DNA of 64,000 bases from positions 39,032,277 to 39,096,276 of the forward strand of contig CM032124.1 in the NCBI GenBank assembly GCA_018894105.1, given 5' to 3'. This document shows, one piece after another, positions 11,201 to 22,320 of this stretch. The stretch comes from Jacaranda mimosifolia (taxonomy: Eukaryota; Streptophyta; Magnoliopsida; Lamiales; Bignoniaceae). Each line of letters begins with the position of its first letter. The stretch's first letter is position 1. Under the pieces are notes generated by a model. That model searched no databases, had not been told where the DNA came from, and worked only from the letters and a program-made list of their open reading frames with translations. The position numbers and the translations under genes were made by a program.

Positions 11201-13101
11201 AGCCAAAATGCTAGTGAACAAGCCCTCTCTTAATTCTTTCAATCTTTTAGTGATTAACTAACTTACCCATCACTTCCATTCTTGTTTAGTAATTTCAACT
11301 GATGACACTGCATTCATGGCCAAAAGGGCCATAGAAAATGGAGCACTTCTTTATATCAAGAAACCAGCAACAATAGAAATACTGAGGTGTCTATGGCAAC
11401 ATGTAATAAGAGAGAAGTTGAGGATGATAAGAGAAAAGGACATGGTAATAGCATCCAATGTTAGTGTACGAGGTATTCAACTTAGGGAAGTGATTCATCA
11501 TGGGGTTGACAACCTTGATGATGTTGGAGGAGACAACATGCTAAGTATGAAGGACAAGGGCAAATCCACAAAAAAGATTAGAGTTGCCAACATTGAGGAA
11601 GAATATGGTTCAGAGAATCATATGATGAATAACAATAAGGTTAAGAGAAAGGCATTCACAGAATGGACTCAAGAACTGCATGAAAAGTTTATGGATGCTA
11701 TTGAACAACTTGGTGAAGGAAGTAAGACTGTCATTGTTGTTTTTATTCCATACCAATAAATTTAAAATAGTTTGCTGTTTAATTTTTATCGTTCTCTTCT
11801 CTTTGTATGTCTTTTTCGTATTTTATGCGGGTGGCAAATGGATGGGTTGAGTTCTCTATGAGTTAAGATAGATGTGTTGAAAGTGGATTGGGTTCAAAAC
11901 GGGTTGAGTTGTGGGTTGGGTTGGGTTTGAAATAATTTCAATAGAAAACAAATAAATTGATTTAATTTATTTATTTCAAAAAATTAATTCAAAAAATCAC
12001 AATAATATTATTATACCTTATACACTCTATTTAATATACAATTTTACCACATAATGAGATAATTTATTAAATTAATTAAATTTTTTGAATAAACTCATTT
12101 TGAACCCAAATTTGATACAACCCATCTAAAACTCAACACAATCAAACTCATTTATGAAATATTGAACCCAACACAGGTGGGTTAAGTTGAGTCAACGGGT
12201 TCTAACCCAAATTGACACCCATAGTATTTTCTTTGTATGTGTACATGTATTTATACGTCGAAGAAGTTTAATACACGCACAATGCATTTTATTCTTTGTG
12301 CATGTTCTTTGAGAGTGCATATATAAAGTGACCTATTATGATGATTGGCATTTCACTAATTCTGTTTGATAATTAACAGGGTGTTTCCCTAAAGAAATTC
12401 TTGACTTAATGAATGTGCCTGGTCTCATGAGAATGCAAGTAGCTAGCCATCTTCAGGTTTGTTTCTTAGAAATTAACATTAAAATTAGTAATTTCTAATA
12501 AATCATCTTATAAATATTTGTAGTCAATATTACATTATATCTCGAAAGTTCTCGTAGTAACATTATTTATCTTTTTCTTTAGAAATGTCGTAACAACAAT
12601 TGGCGAACCCCTCAAATGCGAAAGTCTAACCTAACTGGTCAGCGTGTGTGTCCCGACACAGGTGGCTCCCAACACAAGCCAAGAAGGTTCGGATCAATGC
12701 CTAGACTGGGCAAGGCTCCACAAGAATCTAATGGAGTTAGACAAAGCTCCAAGACTCATTCCGATGAAATGCCAGCTGATGGTGGAACTGATGAGAATAT
12801 GGGAGCCGGACTTAACATGACTGGTACTCCTGACCATCGACATTATGAATTACCGGTGCCTTACCCCAACAATGCCACAATAGACATAAACTCTTCAAAC
12901 CCTAGGCACCCGTCTGGCGACTTCTTTAATTTTCCAGAAATGGATAACCTGATTCACAATTTCTCTGGTTTGTCACAAGGTTTGGCAGGGATCATCAATA
13001 ATCCGAATTCGAGCTCGGGAGGCTTTCATTTTGACCCGATTAACCATGAGCAGGTACATGATATTGAAAGGCTTTCACAAGCTACTCACCACTTTGTCTG
13101 A
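8281..13101 (+). CDS. Type-B-like response regulator with pseudo-receiver and GARP (MYB-like) domain
   Basis: Five exons join in one frame: 8281-8458, 10614-10757, 11290-11721, 12380-12456, 12583-13101, all with GT-AG borders. The product is 449 aa from ATG 8281; ATGs at 8305 (441 aa) and 8371 are alternatives. I favour 8305, because text before it looks like splice-acceptor sequence. Numbered from 8305, the receiver domain spans about residues 26-140: D32 and D34 (VDHD), T103 region (ISTDD) and K124 (IKKP) are kept. The phospho-accepting Asp is replaced by Asn (N78 in MTNMNS), so aspartyl phosphorylation is unlikely. A GARP DNA-binding domain follows (FTEWTQELHEKFMDAIEQLG ... CFPKEILDLMNVPG ... 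VASHLQKCRNNNW), split by introns 3 and 4. The Ser/Asn-rich tail has no domain I recognise. It is likely a nuclear transcription factor of the cytokinin type-B or pseudo-regulator class; its target process is unknown. Introns 1-3 carry MITEs. Confidence 0.75.
9486..10107. mobile_element. hAT-type MITE in intron 1 of the response-regulator-like gene
   Basis: 622 bp from TAAGGGTGTTCAAAT to GTGAACACCCCTA, inverted termini. Flanks are GCTTTTAT (9478-9485) and ATTTTTAT (10108-10115), an 8-bp duplication with two mismatches. The interior has repeated AACCGATCCAATCC-like motifs in both orientations. Confidence 0.75.
10798..11224. mobile_element. MITE in intron 2, about 40 bp after the 5' splice site
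   Basis: The ends share an inverted 17-base match GTTCACTAGCATTTTGG (left 10804-10820; right, as complement, about 11201-11218), within termini GGCTATG and CAAGCC. The interior resembles the Tourist-like elements at 52183 and 62609 (ACCCAACAAAAA followed by AACTGATTT and AAAATTT). The target duplication is not clear. It fills most of the 532-bp intron. Confidence 0.65.
11826..12223. mobile_element. hAT-type MITE in intron 3
   Basis: 398 bp from TGCGGGTGGCAAAT to ATTGACACCCATA, with 8-bp flanks GTATTTTA (11818-11825) and GTATTTTC (12224-12231). The interior is rich in GGGTTGAG/CTCAACCC motifs. It lies between the two halves of the GARP-coding sequence. Confidence 0.75.
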
Positions 13102-15071
13102 CCTCAATCAACATATCCCACGTAGGTAATATTGTTGCTTACTCATTTTGTAAACACCGAATAAATCTGGTCTATCTCTTCTATTTCATGCTCTATTTCA
13201 TCTTCTATTCCATTTCATGAATATATGACACATATATTAAATATTTCTTTATAAAAATAATTGATTGAAAATCAGATACACTTGGCATAAATACAGCAAA
13301 TTAGAATAAAAGATGGAGTAGGGAGTGGAATATTAGAGGATCCAAAGTGGAATCAATCTCTTAACGAGTATAAATCACCGGCCTAATGGATGGCATGATC
13401 AACTTTAACTTTGGTTTGCGATTGAATTCTCAAAGAGATCATATATTTGATATTTGAATCATTGGATCAATTGCTTTGGATTATGATTTTGCAGAACTCT
13501 ACAGTGCCAAACATGGATATGGAGTTCAGATACATCAAATGCTGGGACTGATGGCTCAGAGACTAAGGATCATTAGAAGAACTTTCAGAAACAATCAAGA
13601 AAAGTCTGAATAAAGTATGCACATATATACCTGCATACATGAATATTTAGGAGTGTGGTGCTTTTACTATTCTTGCAATTTTAAAAATAATGAACCAAAA
13701 TTAAATTGGTTCTTACTTTAATAAGTACATATTTACTTTATATTTAGGAGTGTGGTGTTTTTACTATTCTTGTAATTTTAATGCCATTTTATCTTAATAA
13801 AGTACAAAAGAACTCTCTCTCTCTCTCTCTCTCTCATGTATAAAGAGAGCCAGCTATGCTACCAGATGAATCTAGTAAAGTAATAAATTGAACATTTCTT
13901 GCAGACTAAACAACTGACAGCTAAACTCCATTTAAAAGATTAATCATGTCCAAGTATGAAACTTTAACACGCACAAGGAAAAAGAACATTGTGTATACCT
14001 TACTTTCAAACCCCACAATCACCTTTTATTACCCTCCTCTTCTTTTCTTATGATCCATCTAACAAAGTTTCAAATCTTCTATTTCATTCGACTTTATCAT
14101 TTATTTTATATTATAGGTGGAAATTAAAGTAAAAGATCCACGGCTAAATATTCATTTAAAAGAATATTTTACACACTCGACATTCACTTATAATTTAGAT
14201 TAAAAAATAGATGTTATTAATGATATATCCCAAATATATCCCAAGAACATATTAGTCAAATCACCCTGAAAGATAAGTACAAAACATTAAGGTGTGTAGC
14301 GCCAAATAAGAATGGCACCCGCGCGGGATGGGGCGGGGAGCTACTCTCCCGTCTTCGTCTCTGAACCCCACCATGTCCTTTGCTCCTGTCCCCATCCCCA
14401 AATTAGTTTTGGAGGTATTTTCACCCTCATCCCCATCCCAATGGGAAATAATTTCTCAAATTTGAGGACCCAAATTCAGGGATTCCTATGGGAACTTCAA
14501 AGTCGGAGATTATTTTGCTATTCCTAATGCCAAACACAATAAATTCAACCCACCAAATCCAAACATTATAAATATTAGTACTTATAATTCGTATTTTATT
14601 AGGACAAATCTATGCTCTAGAATTACAGACTTTTTTTTTTTCTTGAAAGTTCAAAATAATATTCAACATATTACTCTCGAATTATAGACTTACAATTATT
14701 AGCATTAAATTAAAATCTTCAAAAAGTTTTCGTAGATAAATTTTGTCCATGTCAATTGAAATAAAGAATTTAAACTGCATCGGTTTTCCGGGCGCAATTT
14801 GCTATAATAATTATTCTTCTTTTCTTATCTCTTCTCCTCCCTTTTTTCCAGCTTTTTGGACGGCTACCACTCTCTTTTTCTTTCATCAACTTTCATTCTT
14901 TCCACATAGATTCCTTTCCCATCTCATCATTCTTTCCTTCTATAAATCTCCCCTTCTCTTCAGCCATACTTCATAGTATCAACCCAAGTTGGTTTTCTTG
15001 TTCTTTTTCTGCTATCTCCCATCAATACTAACAAGAAAACCAACTTCTGATACATATATTTCTTCAGAGAT
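13102..15071. other. Intergenic region 3' of the response-regulator-like gene
   Basis: It holds a possible extra 3' exon (13495-13612, after acceptor TTTTGCAG), a repeated block ATTTAGGAGTGTGGTG at about 13645 and 13742, a CT microsatellite (13812-13834) and, at about 14310-14535, a GC-rich fragment (GGCACCCGCGCGGGATGGGG) that looks like one end of a hAT-type MITE. The rest is AT-rich with no gene seen. Confidence 0.5.
13812..13834. repeat. CT microsatellite
   Basis: An uninterrupted CT dinucleotide run of about 11 units. Confidence 0.9.
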
Positions 15072-15453
15072 ATGGAAACTTCTGCTTATTATCCACATTT
15101 GAATTCTTCACCAAGGGCATTAGCCATGGTGCTAGCCCTGGTATCAGCCATCGTGCTCTCGCCGTTATATGTGGATCACCGGAAAAGTGAGAGCCGCCTT
15201 GAGGGGCGGTGGAGCTCCGGTGGTTTAGTGTTGCCAGGTGGTGGTGGCAGGATTGATAGTCGCCATTAAAACCACCACTTCTTCTTCTTCTTCTTCATCC
15301 AAGAATGCTGATTTTCAATCTGCAGAGAATAGTAATAATGGCGGTATGGTGTTGAGGATTGGGAGTTCTTCTTGGGGGCTTGCTGGGATTTTGGTCTTGC
15401 TCTTGTTTGTAGTTTCTTGGCAGCCTTCTGTGCAACACTTCTTCTGGAGATAG
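15072..15453 (+). pseudogene. Small plant membrane protein gene with a +1 frameshift
   Basis: An ATG at 15072 opens a frame with METSAYYPHLNSSPRA and a first hydrophobic segment (LAMVLALVSAIVLSPLYV), followed by basic text and WSSGGLVLP at about 15233. The conserved continuation (VVAGLIVAIKTT, an S-run, VLRIGSSSWGLAGI, a last hydrophobic segment and an FFWR end) lies in the next frame, to the TAG at 15451-15453. The whole reads as one intronless gene of about 126 aa, of a plant membrane-protein family I recognise only as uncharacterised. The frames part at a GGTGGTGGTGG tract (15237-15247), where one extra base fits replication slippage. The join site is a tandem repeat, so an assembly error is a real alternative. 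A possible start cluster is supported by the pyrimidine-rich leader before 15072. Confidence 0.65.
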
Positions 15454-16500
15454 GGAAAAAAGGGAAGGGAAAAATAAAATTTGAATTATTATTTGTTGGT
15501 CATGATATGTATTTTTATGTCTTCTTGTAATACTGTTTAGGAGCTTTAATATTTGAAATTTAATCTTAGAATAATATTATATGGTGCAATATGTGAACAG
15601 TGTCACAGTTTTATGTTCAAACAATATCTCCCCAAAAAAAAAAATCAATTGTTATGTTTAATGTGAGTACGAGAAGGTTTGTTTTGATCTGAACTTGTCG
15701 AGTAAATAAAATTTGATCATATAATCCACAATAAATTATTAGGATAGTTGGTTGACCTGATAGCCCCCGATAGGAACCTTCCGACTCCCAATTACCAAAT
15801 GAACATTTGTGAAAAGAGTAATGTTCAAAGAAAATATTGAGGATAGTAAAAATTATATATTTCATAATATCAAACTGAGAGATACTCATAATGATGACAA
15901 AATAAATTGATTGGACTTAAATAATTTTATTTATTTGACGCAATCTATAAAAAATCTTATGATCTCATTTAGATAATAAATTTGAGAATTTAGAATAAGA
16001 AGTCAAACAATCACAGCCTAATCTTTTGAGAGGGGAATATACTTTTTTAGGCAAAACAATTAAATATATCAATTAATAATTAGTTATTAATAAAGTGTGA
16101 GATCGAAAATTTAAATTAACAGATAATCAATATGTATGTGTATTTATAAAAAAGAAAATTACCAAAAATGAACAACTACTGTTAAAATAAATAAATTTCT
16201 TTAGTGGGAGTCAAACAAAATGCCTCATAGTTATAAATAAAAACATGAATATAAATAATTAATTACTACACTCCATTATTTCAATTTTTTTAATCTTTTA
16301 TATTTACTCCAATTTTCTCTTTTTGAAATTATAAATTTTTTAATCGGATTTGATCCATCGAATTTTTAGTTAATCACAAACTACAAAAAATAATTGATTT
16401 CCAATTCAAAGAAGGCCCAAACTAAAATCTTATTAATACTCATCTTTTCACACATGGCCCGTGAAACTTGAATGGGCCAAAAATGGCCCAATTGAAAGCC
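15454..16500. other. Intergenic spacer
   Basis: AT-rich. No gene or clear repeat is seen. The start of the TAF9 transcript is probably at about 16500-16560. Confidence 0.5.
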
Positions 16501-16542
16501 CTATTTGAAGACCGAAGAACCCTCTACGGTTTAGATTGCGTT

Positions 16543-16560
16543 TCTCTCTCTCTCTCTCTC
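16543..16560. repeat. TC microsatellite in the TAF9 5' leader
   Basis: A short TC run just ahead of the probable non-coding first exon of TAF9. Pyrimidine dinucleotide runs are common near plant transcription starts. Confidence 0.7.
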
Positions 16561-16664
16561 AACCTTTCTTCTCCACCGGGGATCGCCGGGAGCATATTGT
16601 GGTGGCCAGTGGCGTAGGCTTTCACACCGTTAGGCTCGGGAGGCAGCTTTGGTTCGTATTTCCG

Positions 16665-17533
16665 GTAAGGTATAGGTTAACCCGACCAATTTCTCCTTTT
16701 ATCCTTTAGAAATTCTGAATCTATTTCTCTGGTAACAAATTACAAGTTAGATTGGTTAGGTGCAGAATTTTAGGGTTTTGATTTCCGTTTGTTTTTCATG
16801 GTTGAAAGTGATACATGGATATTGAAATATGCTCCAGTTTTAGAATTCAACAAAGAATTAAGTTTAATTTCGGGTCATCAGAATTCAGAAGAAACAGAAC
16901 AGCTCCACGATCGCTTCAGAGAAAGGGAAAGATATACACATTATCCTGTAACTTGAGATGGAAGTCTAAGATATTTTCATGGTAGATGATAAAGTTACTG
17001 ACTTTTTAGCTGCTTGACTTGTCTGTTATCTACTTAATTATGTTGAAATTGGAAGCAATTCAGGTCTCCACTGAGCTGCCACTTTCGCTGTGCAGCAAGA
17101 TATTTTTATTGAACTTTTCTTTTGGGAATATACTTAGATTATGTTACATGTGAAATTCCTGGTGAAATTTATTTGGGTTTCATATGTTGTAGCATCAGCG
17201 TTATTGCTTCACTGGGCAACTTTTTAATGGCAATAGAATTGAGTGGAAGCACACCATCTAAAGTGTGGATGTATAGCTTTTATATGTAGAAGTCACATTC
17301 AATACCTAAAGCAGAAGGGGAAGAACGGGGGTTGGGGATTTTCAAACTTTTAACTCGGGTCTTTACTTATTTTCTTTTTCCTTTTTCCCTTCTCGATGTT
17401 TTGTATTGTTTTCTTTAGTCATACATCTTTGGCAAGATCTCTCTTAAAACTTGTTTTGAATCTCTATATCAATAGTTTTTTAATACATAGATAGGATTAT
17501 TAAGATGGGAACTGAAATCGGGATCTGTTGCAG
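16665..17533 (+). other. Probable 5' UTR intron of TAF9
   Basis: Donor TCCG|GTAAGG at 16665 and acceptor GTTGCAG ending at 17533 would splice a non-coding exon (about 16540-16664) to the exon that holds the TAF9 start at 17560. This is inferred from splice signals only. Confidence 0.55.
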
Positions 17534-17559
17534 CTGAATGCACACGCGCATAGTGAGAA

Positions 17560-18294
17560 ATGGCTGAGGGAGGAGAAGATGATATGCCAAGGGATGCAAA
17601 GATTGTAAAGGAGTTGTTAAAATCAATGAACGTAGAGGATTATGAACCGCGAGTTGTGCATCAGTTTTTAGAACTATGGTATAGATATGTTGTAGATGTG
17701 CTGACAGATGCACAGGTTTACTCGGAACATGGTGGGAAGGCCGCGATTGATTCTGACGATGTTAAGCTTGCAATTCAGTCTAAAGTCAATTTTAGTTTCT
17801 CACAGCCTCCACCACGAGAGGTAACTTGATACTTGTTCCTCTATGCGTTGGTTGTTCTATTTTCAATTGCTATCGTGGATTCTTTTTATCATGATTCTCT
17901 ATTACTTTGCTTTCTCATTCTGGTTATATGTTTACTTCAAATATGGAGTATCATGACTTGGAAGTAGAAAGAATTTCTTTGATTTGTTGATATGAATTTG
18001 AGAAGATTGTGTGAATAGGTGCTATTGGAGTTGGCTAGGAGCAGAAACAAGGTCCCTTTGCCAAAATCGATATCGGGTCCAGGAATGCCTTTGCCTCCCG
18101 AACAGGATACCTTGATCAGCCCAAATTATCAACTTGCCATACCAAAGAAACAAACAAGCCAACCAGCTGAAGAAACAGAGGAGGATGAAGAAGCTCCTGC
18201 CCCCAATCCTAACCCTTCTCAAGACAACCGAGATTTACCCCAAGGTACCCCTCAGCGGGTATCTTTTCCACTTGGAGCTAAACATCCAAGATGA
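17560..18294 (+). CDS. TAF9: TFIID subunit 9 (TAF9), histone-fold
   Basis: Two coding exons, 17560-17820 (donor GAGAG|GTAACT) and 18019-18294 (acceptor GAATAG), joined in phase 0, give 178 aa. Residues about 9-85 form the histone fold ([20 protein letters not shown], then [20 protein letters not shown] and [13 protein letters not shown]). The [17 protein letters not shown] segment and an acidic, Pro/Asn-rich tail follow. This is the plant TAF9 pattern and length. TAF9 pairs with TAF6 in TFIID and also serves in SAGA; it acts in the nucleus in RNA polymerase II initiation. The frame and splice sites are intact. The gene is convergent with RSH; their stop codons are about 390 bp apart. Confidence 0.95.
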
Positions 18295-18446
18295 CTTGTC
18301 TGTAATATTGTCAGTATAATTAGATTCCGATTCTCAATAGTGATCTTTGTACTAAGTATACGCAAGTTTGGCAGTTTGCCATGTAGCAACGGAACCATAT
18401 TGTTGCCTGGTAAATTTTCCTAATAATGCTTTATTATATCCATTGG

Positions 18447-18448
<2 letters not shown>

Positions 18449-18483
<35 letters not shown>
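18449..18483. repeat. TC microsatellite between convergent genes
   Basis: A TC dinucleotide run of about 17 units between the TAF9 and RSH 3' ends. Confidence 0.9.
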
Positions 18484-18487
<4 letters not shown>

Positions 18488-18684
18488 ACTTGTTACAATT
18501 ATGCATTTGGTAGCATCTTACATTGATACGCAACAATGAGAAATGAATCGATAGTTTTTAATTCCATCAGGTGAAGAATTTTCTTTAATAACACAACATG
18601 AAGCAGTTCTTACATGTCTGTTTATGTACAAGAATAAACTAGTTTCTTATGTTACTATTACCAAAGAATTAATTCAACAAAGGG

Positions 18685-21600
18685 TCAGCTTGTCAAGCTA
18701 GCTGTGGAACTGGCAGCCAGAGGCACCGCATTTGATATGTTAAGACCCCTGTCGTACATCCGCTGGATTTCCTCCCGGTACTCTGTCAGTGACTTATCTG
18801 GTATTGATGGGGTTAATTCCACCACATCGCCCATTTTTAGTTTGCATGTAGGATCACTGATAGGCTCATGGTTTAGCCGTGGCCTCAGCTCCTCCTTCAT
18901 AGGAAATCCATATGAAGTCCGTCTAGAACTGCCTCGACCAGCTGCCTCCAACAGATCCATTACAGATGAGTTTGCTGGAAACTCCTGCACGGACATCTGC
19001 AGACGCCGAAGATGGATTCAAACATTACTCAGCTTAACACATTCAATGAACAAGATCAAACATTCAGTAGTATTATGGAATTCTTCTGTTTACGAAGTAT
19101 CCATGTTTAGCATTTTGAAACTGGTCAGTTATGGGATGTAAAAACGCCACCCATCAAGAGGAACAAATTATCCCCAAACTGAAAAATCTCAAGGAGGTAT
19201 TTTCTAAGTCCAAGTCTTGACCATATAAACAGGTACAAGAGAGAATATCGAGAACATACCTTATCATTCTCGATCATGATAACGAAGAGCGGTCCATCAG
19301 ACCCACAGTGGGGTTTGCAAGAATATATGCAATCCTTAGAATGGGTAGGAAATGTACAAGGTGCTTCCATGGAGTCGACCAAACCAACAGATGAACCATC
19401 TTTGCTCACTGCCTCGCACTGCCAGGTAATGACCCAACGTGCCCATTCAACCATCTGAAGGATAGAGGAAGGATGTTTACAATCTCCTTCTTTGTATCTC
19501 CAATGAGCAGCAAATCCATACTCAGCTTGCAGATGCATCTCTTTTGTACGGATCTGAACTTCAAGAGGAACCATGCCCTCAACTGTGACTACTGTATGTA
19601 AAGATTGGTACCTGAAAATTTTAATTTAAAAATAAGCAATTGTCGTGGCAAACCCAATAAAAATGCATTTCCTTAAGCTATAGGATACCCGTTACACTTC
19701 GGATGAACTATGTAGTCCTTGAACCTCCCACGTACTTCATGCCATAGCTGCTGGACAACTCTTCGAGCTTTATAGCAGTCTTCTTCTTTTTCAACAATCA
19801 ATCTTAACCCATGAATATCATGAATTTCATCCATACTCAGCTTCTTCCTACAAAAGGTAAAATCACAACAGATCATGATACATAAATTGCACCAGGGAGC
19901 AAATACTGAACACAACATAGCCTAGCCAAAACACAGGAAGTGACTGTAAGATCACTGTATCGCCAGACATGTACATAACAAATTACTTATACAAGATCCA
20001 GTGCAAAGTTGTTTCTATAAAAGTGTAGTGTTCGCATCAGCATACATATCAAGATATGCTTGTGTATGACATGAGAAAGGAGAAACATACTTCAACATTT
20101 TGGAATAGATGCTGTACAAGCTCTTATGTCTGCCTGACAGAGAGTGGTAAGAAATTCCTCCAGCCTTCAATGCTTGCTCTAGCTTCTCCAAAGAAGAGGT
20201 GATCACAGCCTCATCAAAGGACTTAACTAGCTTGGATGACAGTTCTTGGTGATGATCGGGATTAAGATGTTTGAAACAGAGATTTTCTAGCTGTTCTTTC
20301 CAAGTGGAGATCCCCAACCTATTAGCCAGAGGAGCAAATATTTCCAAAGTTTCCTTTGCAAATCTCTGTTGTTTGATGAAAGGCAGTGCATCCAAAGTCA
20401 ACATATTATGCAATCGATCAGCAAGCTTTATTAGAACAGCCCTAGCATCTGCCATTGCAAGGAACATGGTGTGTAATCGGTCTGCCTCCACAGTTTTACT
20501 GGCCGTGTTGTTCTCCCGTGCAAGCTTGCTCAATTGGCTCAGCTTAGACACCTGGAAGAATCATGATAGTTTAGTACATGTTTCAGGCAATCAACTTCAG
20601 TTAGAAGAAAATTCAGCAGTAGCCTTACAACTCTTCCTCAGATCGTTAGAAGTTAATTATTATTCAGACATGAAAGACCGATTAAAATTGTCCCAGTACA
20701 ATTCAATATCCAATGTTGCATGCCTACATCATCTAAAATCCCAATCCACAGCCACGTTAATACACAATTATGCAATTAATAGTCAATGTCCTCTTCATGT
20801 CAACATTCCTTTCATTAACCATCATGAAATTACCAAGAAACACATAAAAGTAAATGGAAAATAACTAATACAAATCAATAAATATCAAATCGTAAATTGA
20901 CCTAACATGTCATCTGAACTCCATATGTTATACCAGAGAATCTAAGCCTAATCAAGTCAATTTCTCTTACCCCCTCTACTAAATCTGCGACTTCAGCTCC
21001 AAATGACTTGGAAATACTTTCACATGTGACAAACGCATCATCAACAGTGTCGTGCAAAAGCCCTGCAGCAACAACTGTAGAATTGGCGCCAATATTTGCC
21101 AGCAAAGCTGCCGTTTCCACACAATGCTGCAAATAAGGATGCCCACTTGCCCGATTCTGCACAGATCAAATGCATCAGAACACTAAATTTTCAAGACATC
21201 AAGAATTTCACATGAAATACCCAGAACTTTTCACAGAAATGTCAAATACCTGGCCTCTATGAGCCTTCTCTGCTTCAATAAAAGCCTTGACAACAAAATC
21301 ATCCCTAAAAATCACATGCCTCGACTGTGCATCAGAAAGCAAATCTTTGGCATAGGGCGGCAAATCCGACTCCGCAAAATTATCCTCCATGTTAAAAGTA
21401 AGCTCATCCGTCGATAAAGCATTTGAGGACGACATAGATAAACCCTCCAAATCCAAAGGTGTCGAATCGTAATCCACACACGAACCCAACGCATGCCTCA
21501 CGAATCCATTAAACATTCCTCCACTTCCAGACCTAATTGAACTGAAATCCGAACTAATTCTCATGGGCGGGCTCCGAGAACCCGTCCCAATTGAATTATT

Positions 21601-21945
21601 CAGGCCTTGAAGGACAGAAACCGGACTCTGGTGAGCCTGATCTCGCTTCAAAGACGAGCTTAACGAAGAGTATCGAAAAGATGACCCCAATTCCTCGGTT
21701 TTATCATGCCATAGGGAACCAAACTCCTCCCCTCCAGCTGAATAACTCGCGGATTTAATCGGCGGCGAGGAAAACAAGCACGATAGACCACCAACTAAAG
21801 GTTTCTGCGATGGCGATGAGGACGCCGCCGACGTTGTCCGTCCATTGACGTCCAAATCGAAAGATGCATGGGAGCTGATCTGGTGCGACGCAGAGCACAC
21901 ACTGCTCGGTGGACTCGCATAAAGCGCTATTGTCGAAACCGCCAT
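18685..21945 (-). CDS. RSH2/RSH3-like: Chloroplast RelA/SpoT homologue, RSH2/RSH3 type
   Basis: Six coding exons on the minus strand: 21250-21945, 20971-21156, 20091-20551, 19689-19847, 19260-19611, 18685-18996. All borders are GT-AG and the sum is 721 aa, close to plant RSH2/RSH3. I chose ATG 21945 ([18 protein letters not shown]), the family's N terminus; ATG 21972 would add nine residues. Residues 1 to about 70 are a Ser-rich chloroplast transit peptide. The HD hydrolase domain keeps [11 protein letters not shown] and KLADRLHNM (about 240-355). The (p)ppGpp synthetase domain has [35 protein letters not shown] and AEYGFAAHW (about 430-535). The last exon is a TGS-like tail. The product should make and degrade (p)ppGpp from GTP/GDP and ATP in plastids. 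All these motifs are present, so both activities are expected. Confidence 0.95.
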
Positions 21946-22320
21946 AGATTGAATAATTTCAAGTTTTCCCAAACAAATTTCAGCACCCAGAAACCTCTGT
22001 AGTCGGCAGCCTTGATTTTTTTCCTTCCTATTCTATATATCGAATTTATACACACAATTACATAAGGGAAGGAAAAAAAAGTCGGAATTTTATGAGATTT
22101 TTGAGCTAAAAACAGAGTTCTACACACAGATATATACACACATATCCGATAGTGCGGAAATTTTGTTGATTCTTTGAGAATCAAAATGGGAAAATGAAAA
22201 GTCAAAGACAATGAAATTTTGAGAACAAATTGAAGGAATTTTAGAGAGCGAAAATTTCTTTTTCTTCCACTGAATTTTCTTTTTCTGGCTTCGGAGAATT
22301 GCTTTCTCTTGAAGACCAAT
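21946..22320 (-). other. Probable 5' UTR and promoter-proximal region of RSH
   Basis: Purine-rich on the coding strand leading up to the RSH start. I see no separate gene. Short open frames here lack protein character. Confidence 0.45.

Noticed and set aside
20271..20864. Plus-strand open frame of 197 codons
   Set aside because: Antisense to RSH exon 3 and intron 2. The minus-strand frame has the HD-domain motifs.
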